Of a stretch of DNA of 42,257 bases, positions 1-8,013 are shown one piece after another. Position 1 is the first letter of the stretch. Every line of letters starts with the position of its first letter. Source of the DNA: CAYVXE01 sp964455375 (lineage in GTDB: Bacteria; Zhuqueibacterota; Zhuqueibacteria; Oceanimicrobiales; Oceanimicrobiaceae); NCBI GenBank assembly GCA_964455375.1, contig CAYVXE010000029.1, forward strand, positions 1 through 42,257, written 5' to 3'. Position numbers and translations under genes: made by a program. The notes under the pieces were generated by a model. That model searched no databases. It saw only the letters and a list, made by a program, of their open reading frames with translations, and was not told the DNA's origin.

Positions 1-36
1 GATGGCAACGACGGCCACGGTGATGATGACCATTAA
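1..36 (+). CDS. C-terminal tail of an upstream gene (partial)
   Basis: Frame 1 reads eleven residues rich in Asp, Gly and His (DGNDGHGDDDH) before a TAA at 34-36, and a terminator follows closely. Such acidic/His tails occur at the ends of metal-handling proteins, but eleven residues are too few to name a family. That this is real coding sequence is inferred from the stop codon and the terminator behind it. Confidence 0.35.
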   Translation, partial: DGNDGHGDDDH

Positions 37-66
37 AAATTGTTTAGCAAATTAAATTTTAAATAG

Positions 67-107
67 AAAAAAGCCGGTACCCATGAAAGGACGTACCGGC
101 TTTTTTT
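67..107 (+). terminator. Rho-independent terminator, probably bidirectional
   Basis: An 8-bp perfect stem (GCCGGTAC at 73-80 with GTACCGGC at 93-100) is flanked by six A and seven T. It fits a terminator for the gene ending at 36 and, read on the other strand, for the tRNA gene transcribed toward it. Confidence 0.85.
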
Positions 108-138
108 CTGCTGCTTGATTCTCCTATAAAAGTAAAAG

Positions 139-212
139 TGGGCGATACTGGATTCGAACCAGTGACCTCTGATATGTGAGACCAGCGCTCTAACCAACTG
201 AGCTAATCGCCC
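139..212 (-). tRNA. tRNA-Val (anticodon CAC)
   Basis: The minus strand folds into a full cloverleaf. The acceptor stem is GGGCGAT/ATCGCCC with discriminator A, the D arm carries AGCTCAGTTGG, and the T arm carries GGTTCGAATCC. The anticodon stem CTGGT/ATCAG encloses a 7-nt loop with CAC at 176-178, which reads GUG valine codons. The 3' CCA is not encoded, so a CCA-adding enzyme is expected. Its own promoter lies just upstream at 222-250. Confidence 0.95.
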
Positions 213-221
213 TTGGCAAGT

Positions 222-250
222 AATTTATAAAATGAATTGCTTGAAGTCAA
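222..250 (-). promoter_or_regulatory. Sigma-A type promoter of tRNA-Val
   Basis: On the minus strand TTGACT (245-250) and TAAATT (222-227) are separated by exactly 17 nt. The predicted start is only a few bases before the mature tRNA 5' end at 212. Confidence 0.65.
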
Positions 251-311
251 ACAAATGTTTGATGATTTTGTGGTTTTTTTGAAAAAGTGCCCCCATTTGC
301 CAGTAAATCTG

Positions 312-340
312 TTGCGACTTTTCTAACTTCTTCGTAAATT
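312..340 (+). promoter_or_regulatory. Possible promoter of the carbamoyltransferase gene
   Basis: TTGCGA (312-317) and TAAATT (335-340) are 17 nt apart, upstream of a GAGGAG ribosome site and the ATG at 384. Each box matches only four of six consensus bases, so this call is tentative. Confidence 0.35.
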
Positions 341-383
341 AAATTTTATCTTTATCATCAGAATTTGAAGTGAGGAGACGCGA

Positions 384-1364
384 ATGGACACATCATTAAA
401 GGGACGGGATTATATTTCCACTCAAGACTGGAGCAATGCAGAAATTGACATTGCACTCGATGTTGCAACGGATTTAAAACAGAAATTCAAAGACGGTATT
501 CCGCACCGTTATTTGCAGGATAAAACCATTTTTCTTTTCTTTTTCGATAAGTCCACTCGTACACGTAACTCATTTGAAGCCGGAATCACCCAGCTTGGTG
601 GCCATGCGCATTTCATTGAAGCATCTACCTCGCAAGTCGCGCACGGAGAAAGCGCCAAAGACACCGGGATCATTTTGTCCTCTTATGGACATGCTATCGC
701 GATTCGGCATGATTTGGTGCCGGGTGAAGGAAATGCTTATATGCGTGAAGTGGCAAAATGGGCGGATAAGCCGGTCCTCAATATGCAGTGCGATGTGGAT
801 CATCCGTGCCAGACGCTTGCGGATTTGATGACCATACGAGAAGTTTTCGGCAAGGATCTACGTGGCCGCAAAATAGCTGTTTCGTGGGCGTATGCGCCGT
901 CTTATGCCAAGCCCATGTCCGTACCGCAGGGTTTGATTATGCTGATGACGCGCTTCGGAATGGATGTTACGTTAGCACATCCGCCGGAATATAAATTAAT
1001 GGATGCCCCCATGCGCATTGCCAGAGAAAACGCGCAAAAAGCAGGAACGAAATTTGAAGTTGTGGATTCCATGGACGCGGCATTTGAAGATGCAGACATC
1101 GTTTATCCCAAAAGTTGGGGGATCGAATCGCTTTTCCACAAACCGGAAGAGGCGTTGGAAATTTCTAAGAATTACAAAAATTGGATTTGTGATGAGAGAA
1201 TGATGAAGTTAACCAGGGATGAAAGTATTTATATGCATTGTCTGCCCGCTGACCGTAATTATGAGGTAACCGATGCGGTTATCGATGGAATGCATTCGGT
1301 GATTTACCCGGAAGCAGAAAATCGCATGCATACGGCAAAGGCGTTGATGGCATTGACCATGTGA
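384..1364 (+). CDS. ygeW: YgeW-type (knotted) carbamoyltransferase
   Basis: 326-aa member of the aspartate/ornithine carbamoyltransferase family. The carbamoyl-phosphate loop DKSTRTR is at residues 55-61, HPCQTLAD at 140-147, and the C-terminal HCLPADR at 285-291. The stretch AYAPSYAKPMSVPQG followed by LMTRFGMDVTLAHP is what I remember of E. coli YgeW rather than ArgF. YgeW is longer (about 396 aa), and this copy lacks an insertion after the KSW motif. The reaction is unproven; YgeW clusters belong to anaerobic purine/ureide breakdown. A GAGGAG site at 372-377 fixes the start. The next gene is a hydantoinase, which also accompanies ygeW in E. coli. An N-acetyl- or N-succinyl-ornithine carbamoyltransferase is the main alternative. 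Confidence 0.8.
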   Translation: MDTSLKGRDYISTQDWSNAEIDIALDVATDLKQKFKDGIPHRYLQDKTIFLFFFDKSTRTRNSFEAGITQLGGHAHFIEASTSQVAHGESAKDTGIILSSYGHAIAIRHDLVPGEGNAYMREVAKWADKPVLNMQCDVDHPCQTLADLMTIREVFGKDLRGRKIAVSWAYAPSYAKPMSVPQGLIMLMTRFGMDVTLAHPPEYKLMDAPMRIARENAQKAGTKFEVVDSMDAAFEDADIVYPKSWGIESLFHKPEEALEISKNYKNWICDERMMKLTRDESIYMHCLPADRNYEVTDAVIDGMHSVIYPEAENRMHTAKALMALTM

Positions 1365-1451
1365 CGTCGATTTGCAGCATTCAGAAGATGGATAAAAGAT
1401 AGCACATTATTTTTGATTTTGGCTCAAATCTCAAACGAATAAATTGCAACT

Positions 1452-2816
1452 ATGTTAGACCTCATTATCAAAAATGGCCGGGTTGTGACCCATTCCGGCG
1501 TCCGAAAATTGGATATTGGTGTGCAGAACGAGAAAATAAGCGTACTCGCCTCTGAGCTTTCCGATGTCTCCCACAAAACCATCGATGCCCCCGGTAAGCT
1601 CGTTCTGCCGGGTATGTTCGATTGCCACACGCACATGGGTATTCCCATTCTCAATACACACTCTATCGATGATTTTGAATCCGGGTCTGTGGCCGCAGCT
1701 TTTGGGGGAATCACATCCATTATCGATTTTACCGTACAGGAAAAGGGGCAGACGTTACGTGAGTCCATCGAGGCGCGCTTGAAGAAGGCACATGGAAAAT
1801 CACATGTTGACTATGGTCTGCACGTCAATGTCACCGACGACCCTGAAAACCGGTTGAGTGAAATTCCCAGGTTAGCTCATGAAGGATTCCGTTTTTTTAA
1901 AGTTTTCTCCACCTACCGGCAGGCAGGGATGATGCTGTCCTGGGATCAGTTTCGTCTTATTTTACAAAAAGTCGATGATCATGGCGGATTGTTATTTCTG
2001 CATGCGGAAGATAACGACCTCGTGGAAACCATGACGGACGAACATTTAGAAAATGGTCAAACGTCTGCCAGGTACCATCCTTTAAGTCGCACCTGTGAGG
2101 CCGAAGCGTACGCCATAAAAATTGCTGCGGAAATCGCCGGCGAACTGGATGCATCGATCTACATCGTGCATTTGAGCAGTAAAGCCGGATTGGAAGCCGG
2201 GTTGGAAGCCAGAAAAAACGGCGTCAACATTTATCTCGAAACCTGTCCTCAATATTTGCTCCTGACCGACGAAAAGTACCAGCAAAAAAACGGCCATTTT
2301 TGGATTACCACGCCGCCGTTGCGGAAACAGGAAGATTGCGCTGCTCTCTGGAGAGCTGTAGCCGACGGCGATATCGATGTCGTAGCCACTGACCACTGTC
2401 CGTTTACAATGCAACAGAAAAATGACGGGGGCGGGCAATTTCACCTGACGCCAAACGGTATCCCCGGCGTCGAAACGCTATTTCCGCTGCTTTATACTTA
2501 TGGTGTGGAGAAAGGCCGGATTCGTTTGTCGCGATTGCTTGAACTCCTTGCCGAAAAACCGGCACAGCTCTTTGGCCTTGAAGGTGAAAAGGGAACGATT
2601 CAGATTGGCGCAGATGCAGATTTCGTAATCTGGAACCCAAATCGGAAAAGTCACTTACAGGCAAAGAATTTACATGGCAATGCCGATTGGTCGCCTTATG
2701 AAGGAATGGAAATTGCCGGCGAACTCGACTATACGATTTTGCGCGGACATATTCTCGTGAATCACGGAAAATTTACCGGGAACCAAATACGTGGTAAATC
2801 ACTTTGCCGTCCCTGA
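1452..2816 (+). CDS. hydA: Hydantoinase/dihydropyrimidinase-family cyclic amidohydrolase
   Basis: 454-aa amidohydrolase, the usual length for D-hydantoinase/dihydropyrimidinase. All binuclear metal ligands are visible: H59 and H61 in DCHTHMG, K150 (the carbamylated lysine) in FFKVF, H184 in LHAEDN, H240 in IVHLSS, and D314 in ATDHCPF. These enzymes open cyclic amides such as hydantoins, dihydropyrimidines or allantoin in the cytoplasm. It lies 87 bp after the YgeW-like gene, the same pairing as ygeW and hyuA in E. coli, so a joint role in ureide or hydantoin breakdown is likely. The substrate cannot be read from sequence. Allantoinase is an alternative. Confidence 0.85.
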   Translation: MLDLIIKNGRVVTHSGVRKLDIGVQNEKISVLASELSDVSHKTIDAPGKLVLPGMFDCHTHMGIPILNTHSIDDFESGSVAAAFGGITSIIDFTVQEKGQTLRESIEARLKKAHGKSHVDYGLHVNVTDDPENRLSEIPRLAHEGFRFFKVFSTYRQAGMMLSWDQFRLILQKVDDHGGLLFLHAEDNDLVETMTDEHLENGQTSARYHPLSRTCEAEAYAIKIAAEIAGELDASIYIVHLSSKAGLEAGLEARKNGVNIYLETCPQYLLLTDEKYQQKNGHFWITTPPLRKQEDCAALWRAVADGDIDVVATDHCPFTMQQKNDGGGQFHLTPNGIPGVETLFPLLYTYGVEKGRIRLSRLLELLAEKPAQLFGLEGEKGTIQIGADADFVIWNPNRKSHLQAKNLHGNADWSPYEGMEIAGELDYTILRGHILVNHGKFTGNQIRGKSLCRP

Positions 2817-2867
2817 ATTCATCGGATCAAATTATATGGTTTTCATGTCTGAAATCTGTGGGGAAAA

Positions 2868-3509
2868 ATGACCTCTGTTGATTTGCTGCTTTTCGATATG
2901 GATGGCACCCTCATCGATACCCGGCAGGACTTGACAAATTCGATTAACTACGCGCGACAGCAATTTAAGTTACGGCCACTTACTTTGGACGAGGTCCTGC
3001 AAAGCGTGGGCGACGGCGTGAAGAATCTGTTGAAAAGAACGTTACCTTTTTCAGAAGAAGAGAAGATCGCAAAAGCGCTGTCTCATTTCCGTGAACATTA
3101 TAAAGAACATTTGCTGGACTTTTCTAAATATTATCCCGGGGTTCCGGAAGCGCTCAATTTTTTTAAAAATAAGAAGAAGGCGGTCGTATCCAACAAGCCC
3201 GAACGTTTTACGCAGCAAATCATCGATGGACTCCGCGCAAATGACGATTTCCTGCTGGTGATTGGCGGCGATACAGTAGGGTTGAAACCGGGCCCGGAGC
3301 CGGTTTTATACGCGCTGCAACAATTAGATGTACAGCCTGAGAAGGCAGTGATCATCGGTGACAGTCCCTCCGATATTATCGCCGGTCGAAAAGCAGGTAC
3401 ACTCACCTGCGCTGTCACTTATGGATACCGTGAGAGAGACTTGTTAGTACAATATGATCCGGATTTCATCGTCGACTCAATGATTCAGTTAAAAGAATTA
3501 TTGGTATAA
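2868..3509 (+). CDS. gph: HAD-family phosphatase, phosphoglycolate phosphatase-like
   Basis: 213-aa HAD hydrolase with the nucleophile motif FDMDGTL (D10, D12), motif II VVSNKP, lysine motif GLKPGPEP and motif IV GDSPSDI. A helical cap between motifs I and II (about residues 17-90) fits the Gph/PGP subclass, which dephosphorylates 2-phosphoglycolate, often after DNA-repair or oxygenase side reactions. A GGGGA site precedes the ATG. It follows the hydantoinase by 51 bp and may share its transcript, but the job seems unrelated. Substrate ranges in this subfamily are broad, so the exact substrate is uncertain. Confidence 0.75.
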   Translation: MTSVDLLLFDMDGTLIDTRQDLTNSINYARQQFKLRPLTLDEVLQSVGDGVKNLLKRTLPFSEEEKIAKALSHFREHYKEHLLDFSKYYPGVPEALNFFKNKKKAVVSNKPERFTQQIIDGLRANDDFLLVIGGDTVGLKPGPEPVLYALQQLDVQPEKAVIIGDSPSDIIAGRKAGTLTCAVTYGYRERDLLVQYDPDFIVDSMIQLKELLV

Positions 3510-3514
3510 GGGTA

Positions 3515-3614
3515 NNNNNNNNNNNNNNNNNNNNNNNNNNNNNNNNNNNNNNNNNNNNNNNNNNNNNNNNNNNNNNNNNNNNNNNNNNNNNNNNNNNNNN
3601 NNNNNNNNNNNNNN
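3515..3614. other. Assembly gap (100 N)
   Basis: Exactly 100 undetermined bases, a conventional placeholder, so the real distance is unknown. The sequence right after it starts with a 7-bp perfect hairpin (CGCACTT at 3622-3628, AAGTGCG at 3632-3638, 3-nt loop). A repeat may therefore have broken the assembly here. Confidence 0.98.
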
Positions 3615-3656
3615 CGTGCGGCGCACTTCAAAAGTGCGTCACACGTTATTAAATCC

Positions 3657-3685
3657 TTGACATTTTTTTGAAACAGTTTTATTAT
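3657..3685 (+). promoter_or_regulatory. Strong sigma-A type promoter of the activator operon
   Basis: TTGACA (3657-3662), a 17-nt T-rich spacer, and TATTAT (3680-3685). It leaves a 5' leader of about 190 nt before the ATG at 3881, within which I see no convincing coding sequence or named riboswitch. Confidence 0.75.
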
Positions 3686-3880
3686 GATTTGTGTATAACA
3701 TTTAAATGCCTTTTATATAAACAACTCATAAAATTGGAATAACACCTGAGTCGTTGAGTATATAATGAGGGGCCATGTCCAAAATGATTGATGGCCTTTT
3801 TTTCATTGGCATCCTGTAACAAAAACATGCGACGACGTCGAAGTGCGTGGTAGGCTAAAACCAAAAAAAGATAACCCTGA

Positions 3881-5419
3881 ATGAAAGAAAATAACCGAAC
3901 AAGTGACCTTGAACGGCAGGTTTTTCACCTGCAAACCTTATATGAAGTCGCAGATGCACTCAGTACATGCCGTGATTGCAGTCAGATTTACAAACGGATC
4001 CTTTCTATTCTAATGGGTACATTTGGCGTGGCTTTTGGCGTGGCTTTGACGGTAACCTCGAGGCGGGAGTGGAAAGTCATTGCTGGACGAGGCCAGAATG
4101 ATGGTTTGAGTGACAGACTCGACCGATTCCTTTTTAGTAGTAATTTTGATATGAAATCAAAACCGAGGCGTGAGTCTGTATTGATGGAATTTGTCGGGAA
4201 TGAATGCAACTCTCGTTTGGACAGTTCGGAATGTGTTTGGCTTGAGCTCAGCGGACGTCGTGAAATACTAGGCGGGCTGTTTTTTGGGAAAAAAATATCC
4301 GGAGTTGTTTATACGGAATCGGATTATGAGTTGCTGCATGCTGCTGCCGGTCATGCTACAACTGCGCTGGAAAACCTGCGTTTGTATGAAGAATTGAAAG
4401 ATGCTCAGGAACGGCTGCAACTGGAGAACATTGCTTTACGGGAAGAAGTTGTCAGGAATTATGAAGGCGGTAAAATTATCGGGCAGAGCGAAAGCATCCG
4501 TAACGTGCTTAACCAGGTGAAAAATATGGCGAAAAGTCCGACAAATGTTTTGATCTATGGTGAAACCGGCACCGGAAAGGAGCTTGTAGCAAAGACCATT
4601 CACTACCTGAGCCCTCGAAAGGACCAGCCGTTTGTGGCCGTTAATTGTACAGCCATTCCAGAAAGTTTGGTGGAATCCGAACTTTTCGGTATCGAAGCGG
4701 GTGTGGCAACCGGAGTGAAAAAACATCTCGGCTATTTTGAACAAGCTGATGGCGGAACCTTGTTCATCGATGAAATTGGGGATATGCCTCTCAGTTCCCA
4801 GTCAAAAATTTTACGGGTGTTGCAGGAAAGATCCTTTCGTCGCGTCGGTGGCCTTAAAGAAATATCTGTGGATGTCCGTGTGATTGCTGCTACCAATAAA
4901 AATCTGGATACGGAAATGAAAGAAGGGAAATTCCGTGAAGATTTGTTTTTTCGCTTAAGTGTACTGGATTTACAATTACCGCCACTGCGAAACCGCAGGG
5001 ATGATGTTCCGCTCCTCGTGGCGCATTTCACCAAGAAAATACAAAATAAACTGGGGATGAAAATTAAAGGTTTTTCTACGAAATCCATAAAAATGCTTAT
5101 GAGTTATGACTGGCCGGGAAATGTTCGCGAGTTAGAGAATGAAGTTGAGCGGGCAATGACCCTTGCCGGAGACGGTAGTGTGATTCAACCGGAATATCTG
5201 TCTCCGAAAATCGGTCAAACCACTCCCAATATTGAATTGCCCAATGCGCTGAATGCAGAAACTCTGCGTGATGCGCTTGACCAGGTGGAACGGAAATTAA
5301 TACATGCCGCGTTGGAAAAATACCACTGGAACAAAAGTGAAGTCTCCCGTCAATTGGGCGTCAGTCGTTTGGGGTTGCAGAAAAAACTGGATCGGTTGGA
5401 CATCAAACCTGAAACTTAA
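3881..5419 (+). CDS. GAF-AAA-Fis family sigma-54-type activator with variant GAFTGA loop
   Basis: 512-aa enhancer-binding-protein-like regulator. Residues about 16-165 look like a GAF sensor domain, followed by a short coiled coil (165-192). The AAA+ domain has Walker A GETGTGKE (227-234), Walker B TLFIDEIGD (293-301) and the arginine region FREDLFFRL. A Fis-type helix-turn-helix lies at about 466-507. The loop that normally reads GAFTGA and touches sigma-54 reads GVATGV (274-279) after ESELFGIEA. Known GAFTGA mutants often lose sigma-54 activation, so this protein may act differently or belong to a variant subgroup. It heads an operon with a SpoIIE phosphatase 15 nt downstream and an RsbW-like kinase. 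The signal sensed by the GAF domain is unknown. Confidence 0.88.
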   Translation: MKENNRTSDLERQVFHLQTLYEVADALSTCRDCSQIYKRILSILMGTFGVAFGVALTVTSRREWKVIAGRGQNDGLSDRLDRFLFSSNFDMKSKPRRESVLMEFVGNECNSRLDSSECVWLELSGRREILGGLFFGKKISGVVYTESDYELLHAAAGHATTALENLRLYEELKDAQERLQLENIALREEVVRNYEGGKIIGQSESIRNVLNQVKNMAKSPTNVLIYGETGTGKELVAKTIHYLSPRKDQPFVAVNCTAIPESLVESELFGIEAGVATGVKKHLGYFEQADGGTLFIDEIGDMPLSSQSKILRVLQERSFRRVGGLKEISVDVRVIAATNKNLDTEMKEGKFREDLFFRLSVLDLQLPPLRNRRDDVPLLVAHFTKKIQNKLGMKIKGFSTKSIKMLMSYDWPGNVRELENEVERAMTLAGDGSVIQPEYLSPKIGQTTPNIELPNALNAETLRDALDQVERKLIHAALEKYHWNKSEVSRQLGVSRLGLQKKLDRLDIKPET

Positions 5420-5434
5420 ACTATTATTTAATCA

Positions 5435-6934
5435 ATGACCCTAAAAGCAAAACTTATTTCGCTTATCGTGTTTGAAGTTGCGTTCATCGTCCTGACAGGC
5501 GGTTGGTTCACCTATCGTGAATCCAAATGGCGAGTGAAGGATCTGGCAAAGGATCTGCTTGTGGCTAAAACCGACCAGGCGTTTGCACTCTGCGATCGTC
5601 ACTACAAGAATTCGCTTGAACCTTCGGAAGAGTTGAAACAGGAAATTGCAGCGGTAAAAATTGCCAAAGACGGCTATATTGCTGTCATCGATAATGATTC
5701 TTCCAGAAAGGGGGTACTTATCGTTCATCCAACCGACGTAGGGAAACCCCTTTACAATGATCAATTCCCCCACATTAAAGCCGTGCTTGATGAAATCGAT
5801 GCGCATCATGATGCCAACGGTTATGCTAATTTTACCGTTTATAAACAGGGAACAAATGCAAAAGGACGGCAGGGAGAAAAGAAAATTGGCTATTATAAAT
5901 ATTTTGCACCCTGGAAATGGGTCATCATGTCAACTGGATATGAAAAGGATGTTTTCGCCAGTCGTGAGCAACTGAAAAAAACCTTGTTCCAGATTGTTGT
6001 TGTTGTGTTGGTCATCGGAATTTTTACCATTTATCTTACCATACGGCAGATGTTTAAACCTGTGCAGCGCTTAACCGAGAGTACGAAAGAAGTAGCTCGC
6101 GGAAATTGGAATATTTCCATTGATTATCACTCCAATGATGAAATCGGAACGCTGGCGCAGTCATTTAACCAGATGGTGCAATCTTTACGGGAAAATGCCA
6201 GCATTTGGCACGAATTCCAGGTGGCGCGGGATATGCAATATCAAATGCTGCCTAAACGTTACCCGGACATCGAAGGGATTGAATTGAGCGCGAAATCCAT
6301 TCCGGCAAAAGAAGTAGGGGGGGATTTTTACGATTTCCTGACATTAAAAGATGATTGCCTGGGGTTGGTTGTGGGAGATGTGTCCGGGCACGGCGTGTCT
6401 GCGGCGATGATCATGACCGCTGCCATGGGAGCCGTCCGGTTTGCATCGGAGGAAAAAGATTCTACCAATGAAGTGTTGACGATGGTTAATACCAGGTTAA
6501 ATAAAGACATCCAAAACCACATGTTTGTGGCGCTGTTTTATGCCATTTTTGACCCGAAAACACAAAAACTTTTTTATACCAACGCCGGGCAAACCATGCC
6601 GTTTCTACTGCGTGATGATAAAATTTCGTTTTTACCCCAGGCGGAAGAAGGGGATCGATTCCCTCTGGGCATCGTTCCATCAACCACGTATGAACAAATG
6701 TCCATTCAACTTAAAACAGGAGACATGTTGGTTTTTTACACCGATGGCATTGTCGATGCAATGAATGGGACTTATGAGAATTACGGATTCGATAGATTTG
6801 CAAACTCGATTCGTGAGTGTGCCGCAGTGGAATCTGAGTCAATGGTGACGCAGCTAATTAAGAAGATGGAAATGTATCGTGGAAAGACAAATCACCACGA
6901 TGATGTCACACTGGTTATTTTGAAGGTTACTTAG
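5435..6934 (+). CDS. Membrane-bound Cache-HAMP-SpoIIE (RsbU-type) protein phosphatase
   Basis: 499-aa transmembrane receptor phosphatase. TM1 is at about 7-25 and an extracytoplasmic single-Cache domain spans about 35-175 (note HPTDVGKPLYN and YYKYFAPWKWVIM). TM2 is at about 183-203, HAMP at 204-256, and a PP2C/SpoIIE catalytic domain runs from 262 to the end. Metal-binding motifs are GGDFYD (295-300), GDVSGHG (314-320) and HHDDVTL near the C-terminus. Such proteins dephosphorylate STAS anti-anti-sigma proteins when the sensor binds a ligand, thereby freeing a sigma factor or other target. It lies between the sigma-54-type activator and an RsbW-like kinase, which argues for one signalling pathway. 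The start lacks a clear ribosome site, so coupling to the upstream stop is likely. Confidence 0.9.
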   Translation: MTLKAKLISLIVFEVAFIVLTGGWFTYRESKWRVKDLAKDLLVAKTDQAFALCDRHYKNSLEPSEELKQEIAAVKIAKDGYIAVIDNDSSRKGVLIVHPTDVGKPLYNDQFPHIKAVLDEIDAHHDANGYANFTVYKQGTNAKGRQGEKKIGYYKYFAPWKWVIMSTGYEKDVFASREQLKKTLFQIVVVVLVIGIFTIYLTIRQMFKPVQRLTESTKEVARGNWNISIDYHSNDEIGTLAQSFNQMVQSLRENASIWHEFQVARDMQYQMLPKRYPDIEGIELSAKSIPAKEVGGDFYDFLTLKDDCLGLVVGDVSGHGVSAAMIMTAAMGAVRFASEEKDSTNEVLTMVNTRLNKDIQNHMFVALFYAIFDPKTQKLFYTNAGQTMPFLLRDDKISFLPQAEEGDRFPLGIVPSTTYEQMSIQLKTGDMLVFYTDGIVDAMNGTYENYGFDRFANSIRECAAVESESMVTQLIKKMEMYRGKTNHHDDVTLVILKVT

Positions 6935-6945
6935 GCAAATGTTGT

Positions 6946-7386
6946 ATGAGTGCAAAAGAGAAAAAAATTGAAGTCCATATCCCATCGATTCTCGGGTACG
7001 AGAAAGTAGCGATGGATTCCGCAGCAGCAGTTGCGGGAATAATGGGATTTCATAAAAGCCGTATCGAGGATTTGCGGACGGCGGTTTCGGAAGCGTGTAC
7101 CAATGCCATGGAACATGGAAACCGGCTGAAGAAAAATACCATGGTGCTGGTTACTTTGAAAATGAACAAAAAATCTCTGGAAGTAAATGTGAAAGATCAA
7201 GGTTCGGGGGTTAGAGAGAAAGTCGTGGAACCGAATCTTGAAAGTCAATTAAAGGATGAAGATGAAGCCCGCGGGTGGGGAGTGTTTCTCATCAAAAACC
7301 TCGTCGATGAGTTGGAATTCAAAAAAATACCTGAAGGCGGCAACATAACCCGCATGGTCATTCATGTTAACCGGAAATGTTCGTAA
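6946..7386 (+). CDS. RsbW-like anti-sigma/serine kinase (HATPase_c_2)
   Basis: 146-aa single-domain GHKL ATPase. The N box AVSEACTNAMEHG (46-58), G1 box KDQGSGV (83-89) and G2 box ARGWGVFLIKNL (108-119) are all present. The size matches RsbW/SpoIIAB-type proteins that bind a sigma factor and phosphorylate a STAS partner. It begins 11 nt after the SpoIIE phosphatase, its natural opponent in partner switching. No STAS protein or dedicated alternative sigma factor is nearby, so the switched target must be elsewhere. The upstream bEBP-like regulator is another possible target. Confidence 0.88.
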   Translation: MSAKEKKIEVHIPSILGYEKVAMDSAAAVAGIMGFHKSRIEDLRTAVSEACTNAMEHGNRLKKNTMVLVTLKMNKKSLEVNVKDQGSGVREKVVEPNLESQLKDEDEARGWGVFLIKNLVDELEFKKIPEGGNITRMVIHVNRKCS

Positions 7387-7405
7387 ATTTATCTTAAATT
7401 AGCTC

Positions 7406-8011
7406 ATGATACTTTTTGGGGTTACCGGTGGCATCGGTTCGGGAAAATCGGTTGTGTGCGGTTTTCTGAAAAAAAAAGGCGTACCAATTCTGGAGGCCGA
7501 TCCTTTAGCAAAAAAATTAACCAACACATTACCTGAAATTCGGACAGCATTGATGGCTGAATTTGGACAGGACATTTACGCACCACATGGCGATTTGAAC
7601 AAAGAGACGTTGCGCCATTTGGTATTTACGAATTCTGCAACACGCCAACGTGTAAATCAAATTATTCACCCGCATGTTTTCGATTGGATTCATAAAGAAG
7701 CTGAACGCCTGGATCATGAAGAGCACGTTAAATTGGTAGGCGTCGAAGCGGCTCTTGTCTATGAATCGGGAATGGAAAAAATGCTTGATGTTGTGGTCGT
7801 AGTCGACGCTCCTGTTGACAAAAGAGTTCGCTGGATTCAGCAGCGCAATCAGTTGTCTGAGGAAGAAATTCGCAAGCGCCTGCAAGCGCAAATGCCGGCG
7901 GCAGAAAAACGGAAGCGCGCCGACTACGTTGTCGTAAATGACGGCACCCTGAAAGATCTCGAAAGAAAAGTTGTCGATTTATTAGAATGGTTGTCTGAAA
8001 AAGCAGAATAA
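7406..8011 (+). CDS. coaE: Dephospho-CoA kinase
   Basis: 201-aa P-loop kinase with Walker A GGIGSGKS (8-15), the DPLAKKL motif near residue 32 that replaces DADxIAR, and the lid region RxxxQ near 141-160. It phosphorylates the 3'-hydroxyl of dephospho-CoA, the last step of coenzyme A synthesis, in the cytoplasm. The length is normal for the family. It follows the RsbW-like gene by 19 nt and precedes comEC by two bases, so it is probably co-transcribed; the combination looks like chance rather than function. Confidence 0.93.
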   Translation: MILFGVTGGIGSGKSVVCGFLKKKGVPILEADPLAKKLTNTLPEIRTALMAEFGQDIYAPHGDLNKETLRHLVFTNSATRQRVNQIIHPHVFDWIHKEAERLDHEEHVKLVGVEAALVYESGMEKMLDVVVVVDAPVDKRVRWIQQRNQLSEEEIRKRLQAQMPAAEKRKRADYVVVNDGTLKDLERKVVDLLEWLSEKAE

Positions 8012-8013
8012 AA

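Noticed and set aside
3515..3614. 100-N stretch as a biological feature
   Set aside because: It is an assembly placeholder, not sequence.
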